Below, piece by piece: positions 7,942 to 19,350 of a stretch of DNA of 48,760 nucleotides. The DNA lies in contig JALWGN010000023.1 in NCBI GenBank assembly GCA_027013575.1, forward strand, positions 1 through 48,760, written 5' to 3'. Position 1 is the first letter of the stretch. Each line of letters starts with the position of its first letter. The translations under genes and the position numbers were made by a program. This DNA comes from Desulfurobacteriaceae bacterium (GTDB lineage Bacteria > Aquificota > Aquificia > Desulfurobacteriales > Desulfurobacteriaceae). The notes beneath the pieces were generated by a model. The model saw nothing but the letters and a program-made list of their open reading frames with translations, ran no database searches and was not told the origin of the DNA.

Positions 7942-9362
7942 TTCACCTTCCCTTCAATAAGGTTTTCGTAGAGTCTCATGTACTTGAGGGCTGAAGCGTT
8001 CCAGGAGAAGTCTATTCCCATAACGAACGGCCTCAGCCTGAGAAAACGGCTCCTCTTCTCGTAGTAGAAGTCAACGGCTCTCTTAACGCTTCTCAGGAAC
8101 GCCTGCGGGGAGAACTCCTCAAAGAGGAATCCGTAACCTCCAGGCTCCTCCACATCTCTAACGGTGTCTGCAAGGCCTCCCGTCTTCCTGGCAACAACGA
8201 GGGTTCCGTACCTCATCGCTATCATCTGGTTGAGGCCGCACGGCTCGTAGAGTGAAGGCATAAGGAGGTAGTCTGCAGAGGCGTACATCTTACGGCTCAT
8301 AGGTTCATCGTAGGCAACCTCAACAAAGATGTTTGGGTACTTACCCTTTATAGAGTTAAAGAAGTTGTTGTAGCTGGCGTCTCCGGTTCCCAGAAAGGCA
8401 AAGTTTGCAGGAAGGGAGGAGAGCTCCTCTATAGAGTCAATTATCAGGTCAACCCCCTTTTGCTTTGCAAGCCTTCCTATGAAGATAAAGAGGGGCTTAC
8501 TCTCGTCTGAGAGGCCTGTCTCCCTCAGGAAGTAGCGTTTGTTGTCATCCTTTCGGGAAACTGTATTCTCGCTGTAGTTGACGTAGATGTGGGGGTCTGT
8601 TTCAGGGTTCCAGACGTCGTAGTCTATGCCGTTGAGAATACCGAAGAGCTTGTAGCTGTACTTCCTTAAAACGCCGTCCAGTCCGTAGCCGAACTCCGGA
8701 GTGGTAATCTCCCTGGCGTAGGTCGGGCTTACAGTGTTAACGGCGTCGGAGAAGACAATTCCGCCTTTAAGGAAGTTGACCTTACCCCAGAACTCAAGGG
8801 CTTCCATGTGAAAGAGCTCCCACCCAAGGCTCAGCCTTTCAACTGTCTCTTTTGGAAAGATCCCCTGATATGCAAGGTTGTGAATGGTCTGGAGCGTTTT
8901 AACTCCAATTCCCCGTTTCTTTATAAGAACGGGAGTAAGGGCTGTCTGCCAGTCGTTTGTGTGGACTACGTCGGGTCTGAAGAACCCCTCCTCTATCAGC
9001 TTTACAACTCCCCAGCAGAAGGTTCCAAACCTTACGTCGTTGTCCGGGTAGTCACCTTCCGGGGTTCCGTAGAGGTAGTCTCTCCCGAAGAGCTCGTCGT
9101 TTCTGAGGAAGTAGTGGGTTACTGCGTTTGAAACTCTGTAAACCTCAAACTCAAAGGTTCCGGCACCTACAGACACTGTTACTCTCTTCCCTGTTGGAAC
9201 TATTCCAAACTTCTCCCTATCTACAGTTTTATAGAGAGGCATAACTGACTTAACGTGAACTCCAAGCTCAGAAAGGGCTTTAGGCAGGGAAAACGACACA
9301 TCTGCCAGCCCTCCCGTCTTTGCAAAGGGGTATATCTCACTTGAAAGGAACAGAACTCTCAT
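7938..9362 (-). CDS. glgA: glycogen synthase (GT5)
   Basis: GlgA extends alpha-1,4-glucan chains from ADP- or UDP-glucose. The 474-residue length is typical. The N-terminal domain starts [20 protein letters not shown], with the KTGGLAD sugar-nucleotide motif; the C-terminal domain has [14 protein letters not shown] and the second motif [16 protein letters not shown] followed by KTGGLADTV. It overlaps galT and the DUF4912 gene by four bases each. The only candidate glucose-nucleotide supplier in the window is the pyrophosphorylase fusion upstream, as no classical GlgC is seen. Confidence 0.95.
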   Translation of the reverse strand: MRVLFLSSEIYPFAKTGGLADVSFSLPKALSELGVHVKSVMPLYKTVDREKFGIVPTGKRVTVSVGAGTFEFEVYRVSNAVTHYFLRNDELFGRDYLYGTPEGDYPDNDVRFGTFCWGVVKLIEEGFFRPDVVHTNDWQTALTPVLIKKRGIGVKTLQTIHNLAYQGIFPKETVERLSLGWELFHMEALEFWGKVNFLKGGIVFSDAVNTVSPTYAREITTPEFGYGLDGVLRKYSYKLFGILNGIDYDVWNPETDPHIYVNYSENTVSRKDDNKRYFLRETGLSDESKPLFIFIGRLAKQKGVDLIIDSIEELSSLPANFAFLGTGDASYNNFFNSIKGKYPNIFVEVAYDEPMSRKMYASADYLLMPSLYEPCGLNQMIAMRYGTLVVARKTGGLADTVRDVEEPGGYGFLFEEFSPQAFLRSVKRAVDFYYEKRSRFLRLRPFVMGIDFSWNASALKYMRLYENLIEGKVK

Positions 9363-10393
9363 AACAACACCTCTCTTAAAAACCTTGCAGCGGTTTCTGG
9401 AGTCGTAGGGTTGATGATGTAACCGCTTCCCAGCTCAAAACCGGCCTGAACCGTTACTCTCGGGACTATTTCAAGGTACCAGTGGAAGAACTGGTCAATA
9501 CCCGAGAAGTAGTCAGGCTTTTCGGGAAACGGCCTTACCGGCGGGGCAGTATGGATGAAGAAGTTGTAAGGCGGGTTAACAAGGGTTTTGTAGAGCTTCC
9601 TCAGCGCCATTCTGAGGGCGTCTGCCATAAGGTAGAGGTCGCTGTCTGAAACCTTTGAGAAGTCGCTCTGGTGGAACTTCGGGGTTAACCTCATCTGGAA
9701 GGGGACGATGGAGGCAAAGGGACAGTAAACCAGGAACCTCTCGTTCTCGTAAACAACCCTTACCGTTTCGTTTAGCTCGTAGCCTATCTCATCGCAGAGG
9801 TAACACCTTCCCTTTTCTCTAAAGAACTTCCTGGACTGTGAAACGACAGTATCAACGAGCTTTGGAATCTGGGGAGTGGCAATTATCTGGGAGTGGGAGT
9901 GGGTAAGGGAGGCTCCCGCCTCTCTTCCGTAGTTCTTGAATACCAGAACGTACTTTATTCGGCTGTCTCCGTAAAGGCTCCTGACCCTTTCCCTGTAAAC
10001 GAAGAGGAGATCTCTCATCTCCTCAACTGTAAAGTTGTGGGGGTGTTTGAAGTGGTCGGGGGTATCTATAACAACCTCGTGGGCTCCGAATCCTCCGGCT
10101 GCGTCGTAGATTCCCACTCTGTACCTTGTGTTGGGGTTTTCTATTCTGAAGGCAGGGTACTTGTTGGGAACAACCCGTACTCTCCAGCCGGGGGTGTCTG
10201 GGGCAGTCCCGGGCTCCCTGAGGGCAAATATCTCGTGGGGAGCAAGGTACTCCTTACCCGGCTCAAAGGGGCACTTTGAAGGGTCGCTCTTTGAGGGGTA
10301 GGTGTGGGGCGGGAAGTCGTGAGGACGTCTCTCCCTCTCTGGAGCCACTACAGACCAGGTATCCCACAGGTAGTTGTACCTCAGTTCAGACAT
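9359..10393 (-). CDS. galT: GalT-family hexose-1-phosphate uridylyl/adenylyltransferase
   Basis: The 344-residue protein belongs to the GalT branch of the HIT superfamily. It begins with [15 protein letters not shown] and contains the nucleotidyl-His motif [11 protein letters not shown] (HxHxQ). Zinc-type Cys residues are seen at YLCDE. Classical GalT exchanges UMP between UDP-glucose and galactose 1-phosphate; related archaeal and thermophile proteins act as ADP- or UDP-glucose phosphorylases. Because no galactose genes (galK, galE) are here and the neighbours are glycogen genes, a role in interconverting NDP-glucose and glucose 1-phosphate is likely. It overlaps the upstream GH57 gene by eight bases. 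Confidence 0.85.
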   Translation of the reverse strand: MSELRYNYLWDTWSVVAPERERRPHDFPPHTYPSKSDPSKCPFEPGKEYLAPHEIFALREPGTAPDTPGWRVRVVPNKYPAFRIENPNTRYRVGIYDAAGGFGAHEVVIDTPDHFKHPHNFTVEEMRDLLFVYRERVRSLYGDSRIKYVLVFKNYGREAGASLTHSHSQIIATPQIPKLVDTVVSQSRKFFREKGRCYLCDEIGYELNETVRVVYENERFLVYCPFASIVPFQMRLTPKFHQSDFSKVSDSDLYLMADALRMALRKLYKTLVNPPYNFFIHTAPPVRPFPEKPDYFSGIDQFFHWYLEIVPRVTVQAGFELGSGYIINPTTPETAARFLREVLL

Positions 10394-12350
10394 CTTTTAC
10401 CTCTAATTCTATTTTGAGTTTGAAGGAGCTCCCCGCCCTGTAGGAGAGGCCGAAACAGTACCCCTGAAGGGTCAGCTCGGCTCCCTTTTCGCTCTGGCTA
10501 ACCGTCTCCACCGGGTAGTGGAGAAGTGAAAATGGAAGTGAAGAAGTGATAAGGAGCTCCTTCCCGAGGCCATAGTCCCTCACCCTTAAAAGGTTCTCCT
10601 CTAATTCAAACTTAAATCCTTTCGGGTCTATAAAGTGAAAGTTGAGTTCAAGGATGTGGAGGAGCTCCCCTCTGTAATCGGTCTCAAACTCCTCCTCAAA
10701 GTAGAGGGTGTTTTCCCTGAGAGAGAACCGCTTTGAGAGGAGGGCAATGTGGTGGCCGTCTCTGTAAATTCCTCCCCTTCTGACCAGTATTACTGAACCC
10801 TCTGAAACTGAAACGGTGTAGGGCTGGTCTGCAAAGTCAGAGAGCTCCCTAAAGCTCTCCCTGAAGAACTCCTCTTCCGAAACGGAGTCTGTAAAGTGGG
10901 AGACGAAAGAGGCTCTCAGGTGCCAGTCAAAGGCGAGCTTTTCCCTCACTTCAGGGGGTATCTTCAAGGGTCTTTCGTGGATAGTGGGGATTCCCCTGGA
11001 GCTCCTCTCGGAGGTCTCCTCTATCTGGTAGTGGTAACCCTCCCTGTGCCTTGAGATGACGTTCTGGTAGTTGAACCTCTCACCCCTCAGGGAGAGCTCC
11101 CCTAAAACTCCCCCGTACTTTGGCAGCAGAACGGCAAAGAGACGGGAGGAGGAGAGAATCCCCTCTTCGTAACCGTCGCAGTTAACGTCTCTGAGCTCTA
11201 CAAACTCCTTACTCCTTTCTGCCTCTTCCTGAGCAGAGAGGAGGAAACGCCAGAAGTTGTCCCTTAAGTTTGGAAGGTAGATGCCTCCAAATATCCCGTG
11301 CCAGAAAACGTCGTTACACTGAGACTTTGAGAGGTTCTCCACAAAAGAGTCAGAATCAACCTCTCTCAGGGAGAGGTCTAACATCCTCTTGTGCATGTAG
11401 TTACTCTCCGGGTACTTAACGAAGAAGTTCTTCCAGATGCTCCCCCTCACAAACTTCTCTATGTAATCCTCAAGACCGTTTTCCCTTAGAAAGGCCTCAA
11501 GCTCCTTTAGCTCCCGGAACCTCTCGGGGGGAAGCGTCCACTCACCCATCTCGTAGTAAGAGGCCGTTGGAAGGTAGGCTATACCAAGAGGCTTTTCCCT
11601 TTTTACGTTTTCAGAGAAGAGCTCCATCTCAATCTCGCCGGATTCAACCAGGGAGAGGAACTCTTTAAGCCATCCCTTCCCGTAAACCCAGCTGTAGGTT
11701 CCCGGCCAGATGCCGAACTTCTCGCCGTCGTCAAAGAGGACTCTGCTACCCCAGGAACTCTTAAGGTACTCTGCAGTATCTGAAGGGGGTTTGAAGGGAA
11801 CAAGGTACCTGAGCTTTTTGTCTATGGGGAAGACCTTTAAAACCTTTCCCTCGCTCTCTGTCAGGAAGTATCCTCCTAACTGGCTCCTGTCAAAACCGGC
11901 ACAGATAAAGTGGTAGTCGTCAACAACTACGTACTCAACGCCGCAGTCAACGATGTCGCAGATAACAGAGTCGTCCCAGACCCTCTCTGTTAGCCAGAGC
12001 CCCCTAGGTTTCTGGCCGAAGAGCTCCTCTATAAAACCGTTTAACCTCTCTATCTGGTAGCGGCGCCAGCGGGAGGGGAGGGAGACGAGAACCGGCTCGT
12101 AGTAGCCGGCAGTGAAGAACTCAACCCTCCCCTCGCCGGCCATCTCTTTAAGGAGCTCAACAACATGGGGGTGGTTGGCGGCTATGTACTCAAGGAGCCA
12201 GCCGCTGAAGTGAACGGAGAACTTAAAGTTCTTAACAGGGTACACGGCCTCAATAAAAGGTCTGTAGGCCTTCTCAACGGCTTCATCAACTATGTTTTTA
12301 AAGTTCTCAACCGGCTGGTGGTTGTGAACCCCAAAGAGCAGTTTTGCCAT
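10386..12350 (-). CDS. GH57 4-alpha-glucanotransferase / alpha-amylase
   Basis: The 654-residue enzyme closely matches the Thermococcus litoralis 4-alpha-glucanotransferase pattern (about 659 residues). It starts with [12 protein letters not shown]; the nucleophile is expected at Glu122 in [11 protein letters not shown] and the acid/base at Asp207/208 in [14 protein letters not shown] helical middle (DUF1925-like) and a beta-rich C-terminal domain (DUF1926-like, from about residue 400) follow. It would transfer maltodextrin segments, or hydrolyse them, during glycogen turnover. It lies two bases after the second GH57 gene and overlaps galT by eight bases. Confidence 0.88.
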   Translation of the reverse strand: MAKLLFGVHNHQPVENFKNIVDEAVEKAYRPFIEAVYPVKNFKFSVHFSGWLLEYIAANHPHVVELLKEMAGEGRVEFFTAGYYEPVLVSLPSRWRRYQIERLNGFIEELFGQKPRGLWLTERVWDDSVICDIVDCGVEYVVVDDYHFICAGFDRSQLGGYFLTESEGKVLKVFPIDKKLRYLVPFKPPSDTAEYLKSSWGSRVLFDDGEKFGIWPGTYSWVYGKGWLKEFLSLVESGEIEMELFSENVKREKPLGIAYLPTASYYEMGEWTLPPERFRELKELEAFLRENGLEDYIEKFVRGSIWKNFFVKYPESNYMHKRMLDLSLREVDSDSFVENLSKSQCNDVFWHGIFGGIYLPNLRDNFWRFLLSAQEEAERSKEFVELRDVNCDGYEEGILSSSRLFAVLLPKYGGVLGELSLRGERFNYQNVISRHREGYHYQIEETSERSSRGIPTIHERPLKIPPEVREKLAFDWHLRASFVSHFTDSVSEEEFFRESFRELSDFADQPYTVSVSEGSVILVRRGGIYRDGHHIALLSKRFSLRENTLYFEEEFETDYRGELLHILELNFHFIDPKGFKFELEENLLRVRDYGLGKELLITSSLPFSLLHYPVETVSQSEKGAELTLQGYCFGLSYRAGSSFKLKIELEVKDV

Positions 12351-12352
12351 AA

Positions 12353-14386
12353 CTACACCATCCAGTCGTTTTCAAAACTCTCAGAGAGCTCCAGAACGCC
12401 GTAGGTAAAGTGGGGAGCCTCTTCTACAAACCTGCCGTCAACAAAGAGCTTCAGCGTAAGCTTGAGCTTCTCTTCTCCTTTTAGACAGTTAGAGGGAATG
12501 GCGAGCTCAAGGACTTTTTTAAGGACGGCTTCAGAACCACTACACTCTGAAGAGCTCCCCCTTCCTCCCGACATCTTAAAGGTGAAACGGTGGAGTTCCT
12601 TACCCTCAAGCTCAACGACCAGCTCAAACTCACGGTTTAAAAGTTTCTCCCACCGGCCGTCTACCCTCAGGTAGAGGTTCCTCTCCTCGTCGTAGCCGTA
12701 GTAGAGCTTCTCCATAATGAAGGAGCCGGACTCCATAGTTGAGAACTCAAGGAGGTCTATCTCTCCCGCCAGAAGCCACTCGTAGTAACTGGTTACCTCT
12801 CCGTCAATAACCGGCTTTAAGTAACCCCTCGGCGGCTTGCTCTTCTCCCCAAAGTATCGCTTTATCGGGGTAAGGAGCTCGTGGGGAATGTCGGCTCCCA
12901 GCTCCCTGTAAACGGCCATAAGGCGGCTTCTGAAGAGCCTGTCAAAGTCGGCGGCAAAGGGAGAGTAGTGTCCCTCTCCGAACCACCAGAACCAGTCGCT
13001 CCCTTCAGCAACGAGGAGGTGCTCCTTTGCAGAGTCGGAACCTCCCCTCCTTTTAAACTCAAACTTGGTTCTTCCAAGGAGCTCCCAGGCTCTGTTCTTC
13101 TCCTCGTCGCCTATCCAGGTAAGGAAGTTTCCCCCTATCCAGCTACCGGGGAAGAGTCTTGGGAGCTCCTCTTCAGCCTCAAGCTGTGAGGGAAGAGCGG
13201 TCTCTACCCAGTCGGAAGAGGAGAGGAGGGAGTAGAGCTCCTCTCTGAAGTCGTAACCGTTGTTCTCGTAAAACTCCCAGCAGTTCTCCCCGTCAAGTAT
13301 TACAGAAACGACAGAGGGAGAGTAGCTGTCGGAAATCTTCTTGAGCCGGCTTACAAAGTCTTCGGCAGCCTGAGATGGCTCCCACCCTTTGTAGACAAAA
13401 CCGATCAGGTCGCTGAGCTCACGGTCTCTAAAGAGGAGCTTTACACCTCTGTAAGAGTAAACCCTGTAGAGAGGCTCCCGGGTACCGGAACGCTCCTCAA
13501 GTGAGCGAAAGAGTATCTCCTCGTCTGTCGCCGTCCAGCCGATTCCCTTCTCTGAAATCAGCTTCAGAGCCTCCTCACTTACGGCACCTTCTGAACACCA
13601 CATCCCCTTAGCGGCGCCGAACCTCTGGCTGTGGAAGGAGAGAGCTCTCTCCACCTGAAGCTCTGCGTCGTCTTTAAAGGAGACGTGAAGGGCTGGAAGC
13701 TTAACGTCTGGGGTTGAAACTCTGGCAACAGACATATCAATGAGAAGAGGCAGTATCGGGTGGTAGAAGGGGGTTGTGGTCAGCTCAACTTGCCCTTTCC
13801 GGGAGAGCTCCCTGTAGAGGGGAACGATTTCCCCTACAAACTTTAAAAGCTCCTCAACGAGGCAGAGCTTCTCACCCTCAGAGAAGGCAGAGCCTTTGTC
13901 AAGGAGTTTCCCTACCGTTTTATTTTCAGACTTCAGGTAGTTTCCGCACCAGGCAAGGAGAAAGAGGACTTCAAGGTTCAGAAAGTCCTGGTTTGCAAGG
14001 TTCTTACAGAAGTCTCTACGTCTGTCCCTCTGAAACTTTAGGGAGAGCTCCTTTAAGAAGCTGAAAGGGGAAAAGAGCCGGGGAGAGGAGGAGAAGATGA
14101 TACCTGCAAGGTAGCTTCTCTCCTCAAGGGAGAGCTCCTTAACGGGCTTTTTGATAATCTCCAAAAACCGACACTTTGCCTTCCCCGAGGCGTACTCCTC
14201 AACCTGAGAAATAAGTGAAGGGGTCAGGTTAAAGACCGCCTTAAGCCGGGGAAAGCGGCTAAGGTGCCAGGGCATGTCGTAGTAGTCCTTTATGGCGTGA
14301 AGGAAGACCCACGGGAGCTCGTACTCTCCCGTAAGGCCGTTCCTGTAAACGGGCTGGTGCATGTGCCACAGGAATACCAGTTTCAC
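12353..14386 (-). CDS. GH57 amylopullulanase-type glycoside hydrolase
   Basis: This 677-residue protein is a third, distinct GH57 member. It begins with [15 protein letters not shown] and has the conserved [20 protein letters not shown] stretch. The candidate nucleophile is Glu266 in [12 protein letters not shown] and the acid/base Asp365 in [16 protein letters not shown], the arrangement seen in amylopullulanases. Residues after about 560 form a beta-rich domain. It probably hydrolyses alpha-1,4 and perhaps alpha-1,6 bonds. No signal peptide is seen, so it acts in the cytoplasm on stored glucan. It overlaps the pyrophosphorylase fusion by four bases. Confidence 0.85.
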   Translation of the reverse strand: MKLVFLWHMHQPVYRNGLTGEYELPWVFLHAIKDYYDMPWHLSRFPRLKAVFNLTPSLISQVEEYASGKAKCRFLEIIKKPVKELSLEERSYLAGIIFSSSPRLFSPFSFLKELSLKFQRDRRRDFCKNLANQDFLNLEVLFLLAWCGNYLKSENKTVGKLLDKGSAFSEGEKLCLVEELLKFVGEIVPLYRELSRKGQVELTTTPFYHPILPLLIDMSVARVSTPDVKLPALHVSFKDDAELQVERALSFHSQRFGAAKGMWCSEGAVSEEALKLISEKGIGWTATDEEILFRSLEERSGTREPLYRVYSYRGVKLLFRDRELSDLIGFVYKGWEPSQAAEDFVSRLKKISDSYSPSVVSVILDGENCWEFYENNGYDFREELYSLLSSSDWVETALPSQLEAEEELPRLFPGSWIGGNFLTWIGDEEKNRAWELLGRTKFEFKRRGGSDSAKEHLLVAEGSDWFWWFGEGHYSPFAADFDRLFRSRLMAVYRELGADIPHELLTPIKRYFGEKSKPPRGYLKPVIDGEVTSYYEWLLAGEIDLLEFSTMESGSFIMEKLYYGYDEERNLYLRVDGRWEKLLNREFELVVELEGKELHRFTFKMSGGRGSSSECSGSEAVLKKVLELAIPSNCLKGEEKLKLTLKLFVDGRFVEEAPHFTYGVLELSESFENDWMV

Positions 14387-16875
14387 TCTCCCTCCTCTAT
14401 CCAGCTGCCCACCAGTTTTTTGTAGTGTTCCAGGAGCTCTTCCCCCCTTTCCCGGCTCTCAGACTGAACAAAGATGTGGAGCTTGTCTGTAAACTGATCA
14501 GGTATAAAGAGTATCCAGTCTCCGTTCATAAATATCTTTACGCCGTCCACAAAGGAGGCGTTCTTCTCCATAGCCTCCTCTGAGAGCTTCCTCATAAGCC
14601 TGGCCTTCTCAGAAGACGGACAGTTAACGATGATGTGGTTGAAGTAGAAGTTGGGGATTTCAGAAAGGAGCTCTGAGACCTTCTTACCTGCGTAGGAGAG
14701 GAGCTCCAGGAACTTAATACTTGAGTAAACTGCATCAGGAGAGTAGGAGAACTCCGGGAAGATGAACCTTCCGCTTAAATCTCCCACAAAGTAGTAACGG
14801 TTTATCAGGTTAGGGGAGAGGCCTCTAAACTTGCCCCTCTCAACAGTTACGTTCTTCAGCTTACTGTCTAAAACAGACGGACAGCTAACCGGAACGTAAG
14901 CTTTAACGGGTCTGTCTACCGCTTCGTCAATCGTTTTCAGGAAGAGGAGAAGGAGTTTATGGCCGTTTAACACTTCTCCCCTATCTGAAACAACCGTTAA
15001 CTGCTCCCCGCTGGGGTGGATTATGAAGCCAACGTCGGAGTCTGTTGACTTGAGGATTTCGGGAACCTCTTTTAAAGCCTTGGCCTTTACAAGGGGATAC
15101 TGCATCAGCTTCTCTTCAGACTCGTAAGAGTTGAGGATTATTGAGTTAACCTTAAAGTGGGCAAGGAGCTCCGGGTAAACGTCAGAGAAGATACCGTTCA
15201 TCAGGTCAACAACAACGTTGAAGCGGGGCTGTCTTATCTTGTCGTCTATCTTCTCCTTTATTGCACTCTCGTAGTCTGAAACCTTGTAGGACTCCTCCTT
15301 TATCTGGCCTACCTCTGAAGGGCTAACCCTCCTGAACCTCTCCCTGAAGAATATCCTCTCTATTGCCTTTTCCTTTGAGGTATCTATGGGAATTCCCCTG
15401 TCGTCAAAGAAGAGGATATCCGTATGGCCTGGAGTTTCTGAAGAGGTCTCAAAGTGAACTCCGGCCGCAGGTCCGCCGCTTTTCAGGAGGAACCGGGTTG
15501 CCGGGCTTGGGAACTTCTTGAGGTCAACAACGTTTACTCCGGCAGAGAGAAGTCCCGACAGGAAAGCCCTCTTTATCATCCTTGAGGCCCTGTGGTAGTC
15601 CCTGCTGGTATAGACAGAAACTCCTTCGGGAAGGGTTGTTCCAAGAGCTGCACCCAGCTTTGCCGCAAGTTCCGGGGAGAGCTCCACGTTTATCCTTCCC
15701 GAGATCCTCCCCCCTTCAAAGATTGAGCGTTTCCACCTCTCACCCCAAACGAGGTTTGAGCTTACAATTGAACCGCTCTCAACGAACTTCTCAGGCCAGA
15801 TAACAACGTCTTTCTCTATTCTTACGTCGTCCTCTATCTTCACCTTCTCGGCAATAACAGCACCTTTTAGCGCCCAAACCCTTGAACCGATATCAACCCT
15901 GTTACAGACAACGCAGTTCCTGAGCTTTACATCGTTTCCTATAAACGAGTCTTCCCATACAACCGTATCCCTGAGCTGGCACCTTCTCCCAACCTCCGTT
16001 CCCCTCCCGATACAGCAGTTCTCAAGGACGGTTCCCTCCCCCACTGAAACGCCGTCCCCAAGAACCACCATACCCTTTACCTTCACAGAGTCGGGGAGCT
16101 CTGCATCTCCCTGGAGGAACAGAACACCTTTAGGGTACTTAACTATCTCCCCCTGAACCTGGAGCTTTACGTTTCCTAAGAAGATGTCTCTGTGAACCTC
16201 CCTGTAGGCGTCAGGGTTTCCAACGTCCTTCCAGTAACCCTTAGCCTCAAACCCGTAGAGAGTTATCCCCCTCTCCATAAGGAGGGGGAAAAGGTCTTTA
16301 CTGAAGTCAAAGGGAACGTTTTCAGGAATAAAGTCAAGAATTTCTGGCTCTATTACGTATATACCCGTGTTTATCGTGTCGCTGAAAACCTCTCCCCATC
16401 CGGGCTTCTCAAGGAACTTCAGTATCTTTCCTTCTTTGTCCTTTATCACTATCCCAAACTGGAGGGGATTGGGAACGGAAGTTAAGGTTATAGTCAGTTT
16501 TGACCTCTTAAACTCGTGGAAACCGACAATTTCGCGGAGGTCAAAGTCGGTTATAACGTCTCCGCTTACAACTATAAACGTCTCGTCCAGGTAGCTCTGA
16601 GCCTTTTTAACTGCACCTGCAGTTCCAAAATCTGCCTCAGGTAAAACGTAGGTAATTTTTGCTCCTATTCTCTCTCCGTTTCCGAAGTACTCCTTTATAA
16701 CCTCCGGCTTGTAGTAGAGAAGGACTATAATATCCTCTATGCCCAGAGCTACAAGCTCTCTCATTATGTGTTCCATCATCGGGACGTTCACCACCGGTAA
16801 CATGGGCTTCGGCCGGGAACTCGTTAGGGGCTGGATCCTTGTGCCGAAGCCCCCCGCCATTACAACCGCCTTCAC
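14383..16875 (-). CDS. sugar-nucleotide pyrophosphorylase fused to a degenerate phosphomannomutase-like domain
   Basis: The 830-residue protein has three parts. Residues 1-235 are a nucleotidyltransferase with the signature [20 protein letters not shown]. Residues about 250-370 form a left-handed beta-helix of hexapeptide repeats. Residues about 390-820 have the order of an alpha-D-phosphohexomutase ([20 protein letters not shown], then [17 protein letters not shown]) but the metal-binding DGDxDR is replaced by DSDVGF near residue 610 and no TASHNP phospho-Ser motif is visible. The first part should make NDP-glucose or GDP-mannose; in this operon NDP-glucose for glgA is likely. The mutase domain may be regulatory. 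Confidence 0.85.
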   Translation of the reverse strand: MKAVVMAGGFGTRIQPLTSSRPKPMLPVVNVPMMEHIMRELVALGIEDIIVLLYYKPEVIKEYFGNGERIGAKITYVLPEADFGTAGAVKKAQSYLDETFIVVSGDVITDFDLREIVGFHEFKRSKLTITLTSVPNPLQFGIVIKDKEGKILKFLEKPGWGEVFSDTINTGIYVIEPEILDFIPENVPFDFSKDLFPLLMERGITLYGFEAKGYWKDVGNPDAYREVHRDIFLGNVKLQVQGEIVKYPKGVLFLQGDAELPDSVKVKGMVVLGDGVSVGEGTVLENCCIGRGTEVGRRCQLRDTVVWEDSFIGNDVKLRNCVVCNRVDIGSRVWALKGAVIAEKVKIEDDVRIEKDVVIWPEKFVESGSIVSSNLVWGERWKRSIFEGGRISGRINVELSPELAAKLGAALGTTLPEGVSVYTSRDYHRASRMIKRAFLSGLLSAGVNVVDLKKFPSPATRFLLKSGGPAAGVHFETSSETPGHTDILFFDDRGIPIDTSKEKAIERIFFRERFRRVSPSEVGQIKEESYKVSDYESAIKEKIDDKIRQPRFNVVVDLMNGIFSDVYPELLAHFKVNSIILNSYESEEKLMQYPLVKAKALKEVPEILKSTDSDVGFIIHPSGEQLTVVSDRGEVLNGHKLLLLFLKTIDEAVDRPVKAYVPVSCPSVLDSKLKNVTVERGKFRGLSPNLINRYYFVGDLSGRFIFPEFSYSPDAVYSSIKFLELLSYAGKKVSELLSEIPNFYFNHIIVNCPSSEKARLMRKLSEEAMEKNASFVDGVKIFMNGDWILFIPDQFTDKLHIFVQSESRERGEELLEHYKKLVGSWIEEGE

Positions 16876-18161
16876 TTCTCCTCCCTGTAAAGGTGTTCTC
16901 TCGTAAGTGGAAATCCCGACTCCCCGGTCGGATGGGTTTTAACGAGAAGGGTCTGGTAGAGGCCAATTCTGCCTGTAAGGAACTGGTAGGCACTTGAGGC
17001 CATGTAGAGGCGCCAGATCCTGTACTTCTCCTCTCCGGCTACCTGAACCGCCCTCTCGTAGTTCTTCTCAAGGTTTTTTACCCAGTGCATCAGCGTGAGG
17101 GTGTAGTGCTCCCTCAGACACTCCACATCTCTAACCTCAAAACCTGCCTCTTCGGCCTTTTCAACTGTCAGGTAGATTGGAAGGAGCTCCCCGTCGGGGA
17201 AGACGTACTTCCTGATAAACTGGGAAGGCGGTTTTCCAAACTCCCTGTAGCTTGAGCTTATTGCATGGTTGAGGAAGATTCCGCCGTACTTTAAAAGTCT
17301 GTAGGCCTGCTGGAAGTAGGTGAGAGCTTGCTTCTTTCCAACGTGTTCAAACATTCCAACGCTTACTATCTTGTCAAAGGACTCCTTGCCGGTAAGCTCC
17401 CTGTAGTCGGCAAGCAGAACTTCACACCTATCCTCAAGCCCCTCCTCTTTTATTCTCTCTTTCACGTACTCATACTGATTTTTGCTCAGCGTAATTCCCA
17501 GTGCATTTACGCCGTACTTCCTGGCTGCGTGGATTATGAGAGCTCCCCATCCGCAGCCTATGTCAAGGAGCTTCTCTCCGGGCTTCAGCATCAGCTTTCG
17601 GCAGATGTAGTCAATCTTCTGTTCCTGAGCCTTATCTAGAGAGTCTGTTGGCTTCCTGAAGTAGGCGCACGAGTAAACGAGGTTCTTGTCAAGGAAGAGC
17701 TTGTAGAACTCATTTGAGACGTCGTAGTGGTACTGAACTGCCTGCCTGTCCCTCTCTATGCTGTGGAGCTCCCCCTTTACCTCCGCCCAGCACCTTTCGT
17801 ACTCTTCCAGTGTGGGTACTTTGCTGATGAACTTCCAGATACGGATTTTCTCCCTCATGGGCTTAAACCTCTCCATCAGCCAGTCGGCAATGGGAAAGAT
17901 CAGGTATATGTCGCCTACAAGGTCTATAAGGTTGTAGATGTAGCTTTCAGCCAGTGAAAGGTCTGAGAAGGTGCTGAGCGCCTCCCTTAAAGCCCAGGGT
18001 TTGTTGATCTTTATTACCAGTTTGTCCCCTTTCCCCCAGACACGCTTCCCGTTCCAGAGCTCAACGGAGACCTCCTTTTCCCCCGGAGCCCCCTTAAGGA
18101 GCTCTCTTATTAGTTCTTTGTTCAGCTTTATTAGTTCTTCTTCACTGAGACAGACCTCCAT
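16872..18161 (-). CDS. cfa: cyclopropane-fatty-acyl-phospholipid synthase family methyltransferase
   Basis: The 429-residue protein fits the Cfa/mycolic-acid methyltransferase family, which adds a methylene from S-adenosylmethionine to unsaturated acyl chains of membrane phospholipids. Motifs: [16 protein letters not shown] with YSCAYF, the SAM-binding [16 protein letters not shown], and [18 protein letters not shown]. The N-terminal 130 residues form the usual non-catalytic domain. It is the only obvious lipid enzyme in a sugar operon; it overlaps pgi by twenty bases and the pyrophosphorylase by four. The ATG has GAGGAGGGGAG upstream inside pgi. Confidence 0.92.
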   Translation of the reverse strand: MEVCLSEEELIKLNKELIRELLKGAPGEKEVSVELWNGKRVWGKGDKLVIKINKPWALREALSTFSDLSLAESYIYNLIDLVGDIYLIFPIADWLMERFKPMREKIRIWKFISKVPTLEEYERCWAEVKGELHSIERDRQAVQYHYDVSNEFYKLFLDKNLVYSCAYFRKPTDSLDKAQEQKIDYICRKLMLKPGEKLLDIGCGWGALIIHAARKYGVNALGITLSKNQYEYVKERIKEEGLEDRCEVLLADYRELTGKESFDKIVSVGMFEHVGKKQALTYFQQAYRLLKYGGIFLNHAISSSYREFGKPPSQFIRKYVFPDGELLPIYLTVEKAEEAGFEVRDVECLREHYTLTLMHWVKNLEKNYERAVQVAGEEKYRIWRLYMASSAYQFLTGRIGLYQTLLVKTHPTGESGFPLTREHLYREEK

Positions 18162-19350
18162 CTCTCCCCTCCTCTAAGAGCTCTCTTGCGTAACGCTTTC
18201 CTATCTCAACAGCAGGCTGACCGTAAGGGTTTATACCTATCAGCTTCGCCATAACAACAACTGCAACCATGTATGTCATAAAGAGGTAGCCCATCTGGTA
18301 CTCAGAGAGTTGGCTTAGTTCAAACCGAACAACCGGCCTGTTCTTCTGCCTTAAGGCGTAAAGAGTCCCCTCAAACTCCGCCCGCATTATCTCTCCAAGG
18401 GTCCTTCCTCCCACGTAAGGAAGTATCAGAGAGTTCTTAGGAAGCCTGACGTCACTTGACCTGTTATTTACAAAGAAGAGCTGGTAGAACTTATCGTCGG
18501 GACCGTCAACGAAGAGCTGAAGAATTGAGTGCTGGGAGGAAGTTCCTATGGCCTTAAGGGGCGTCTGACCCTGGCCTTCTTTTCCGAGGGACTCCGCCCA
18601 GAGCTGAGCGTACCACTCTGTAAACTCGTTCATGTAGGTTGAGTAGGGCATAACAACTGAGATATCCCTTCCAGATTTGTAGTGAAGGTACTTGGAGGCA
18701 GCGAGGTAGAAGGCAGGAAGCGGCGTCTCTAGAAGGTCGTAGGCGCCTTCTAAAAACCGGGTTACGTCGTAGCCGGCAAAGTATGCAGGAAGGAGGCCAA
18801 CTGCGGTGAAAACGGAAAACCTTCCCCCTATCTCTTCCGGTATTTCAAGGAAAGGAGCTCCCAGCTCATCTGCAAGCTTGTTGAAGGGGTTTCCCCTATC
18901 TCCAACAAAGACCACTCTCTCTGCTACGGGGAGCTCCCTCTTTTCAAGCTCTTCAAAAATTACGTTCATGAGAGAGACTGTCTCTAAAGTCTTACCAGAC
19001 TTGCTTATAAAGGCAAAGGCCGTCTTATCCCAGTCAATTACCCTCAGTGTCTCTGATAGGAGGTCCGGGTCTATGTTATCAAGGAACAGAAGCCTTGAGT
19101 TCTCCTTACCAACGGCCTGATGGAGAGCCTTAGCCCCCCTTGAGGAACCTCCCATTCCAACAACAACTAAAGAGACAAACCTCTCCTGAAGACGTTCTGC
19201 AACTTTCATTATCTTCAGCAGGTACTCTTCCGATGGGAGCTCCGTAAAGGGCATAACGGAAGGCTTCAGAAGGTTTTTGTAGTCAATCTCTTCAAGTAGC
19301 AACTCGTAATCAAGTAGAGGAAAACCGGAATCTTCAAAAAGAACTTTCAT
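18142..19350 (-). CDS. pgi: glucose-6-phosphate isomerase
   Basis: Pgi interconverts fructose 6-phosphate and glucose 6-phosphate, here in the gluconeogenic direction towards glycogen. The 402-residue protein is shorter than E. coli Pgi (549) but has the core motifs: GMGGSSRGAKALHQAV, the SIS phosphate site ISKSGKTLETVSLMNV, the catalytic Glu region GGRFSVFTAVGLLPA, and EGQGQTPLKAIGTSSQHS with the catalytic His. The final motif has the Lys near NPYGQPAVEIGK. It overlaps the 2-hydroxyacid dehydrogenase by four bases. Its short form is usual for thermophile bacteria. Confidence 0.93.
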   Translation of the reverse strand: MKVLFEDSGFPLLDYELLLEEIDYKNLLKPSVMPFTELPSEEYLLKIMKVAERLQERFVSLVVVGMGGSSRGAKALHQAVGKENSRLLFLDNIDPDLLSETLRVIDWDKTAFAFISKSGKTLETVSLMNVIFEELEKRELPVAERVVFVGDRGNPFNKLADELGAPFLEIPEEIGGRFSVFTAVGLLPAYFAGYDVTRFLEGAYDLLETPLPAFYLAASKYLHYKSGRDISVVMPYSTYMNEFTEWYAQLWAESLGKEGQGQTPLKAIGTSSQHSILQLFVDGPDDKFYQLFFVNNRSSDVRLPKNSLILPYVGGRTLGEIMRAEFEGTLYALRQKNRPVVRFELSQLSEYQMGYLFMTYMVAVVVMAKLIGINPYGQPAVEIGKRYARELLEEGRDGGLSQ

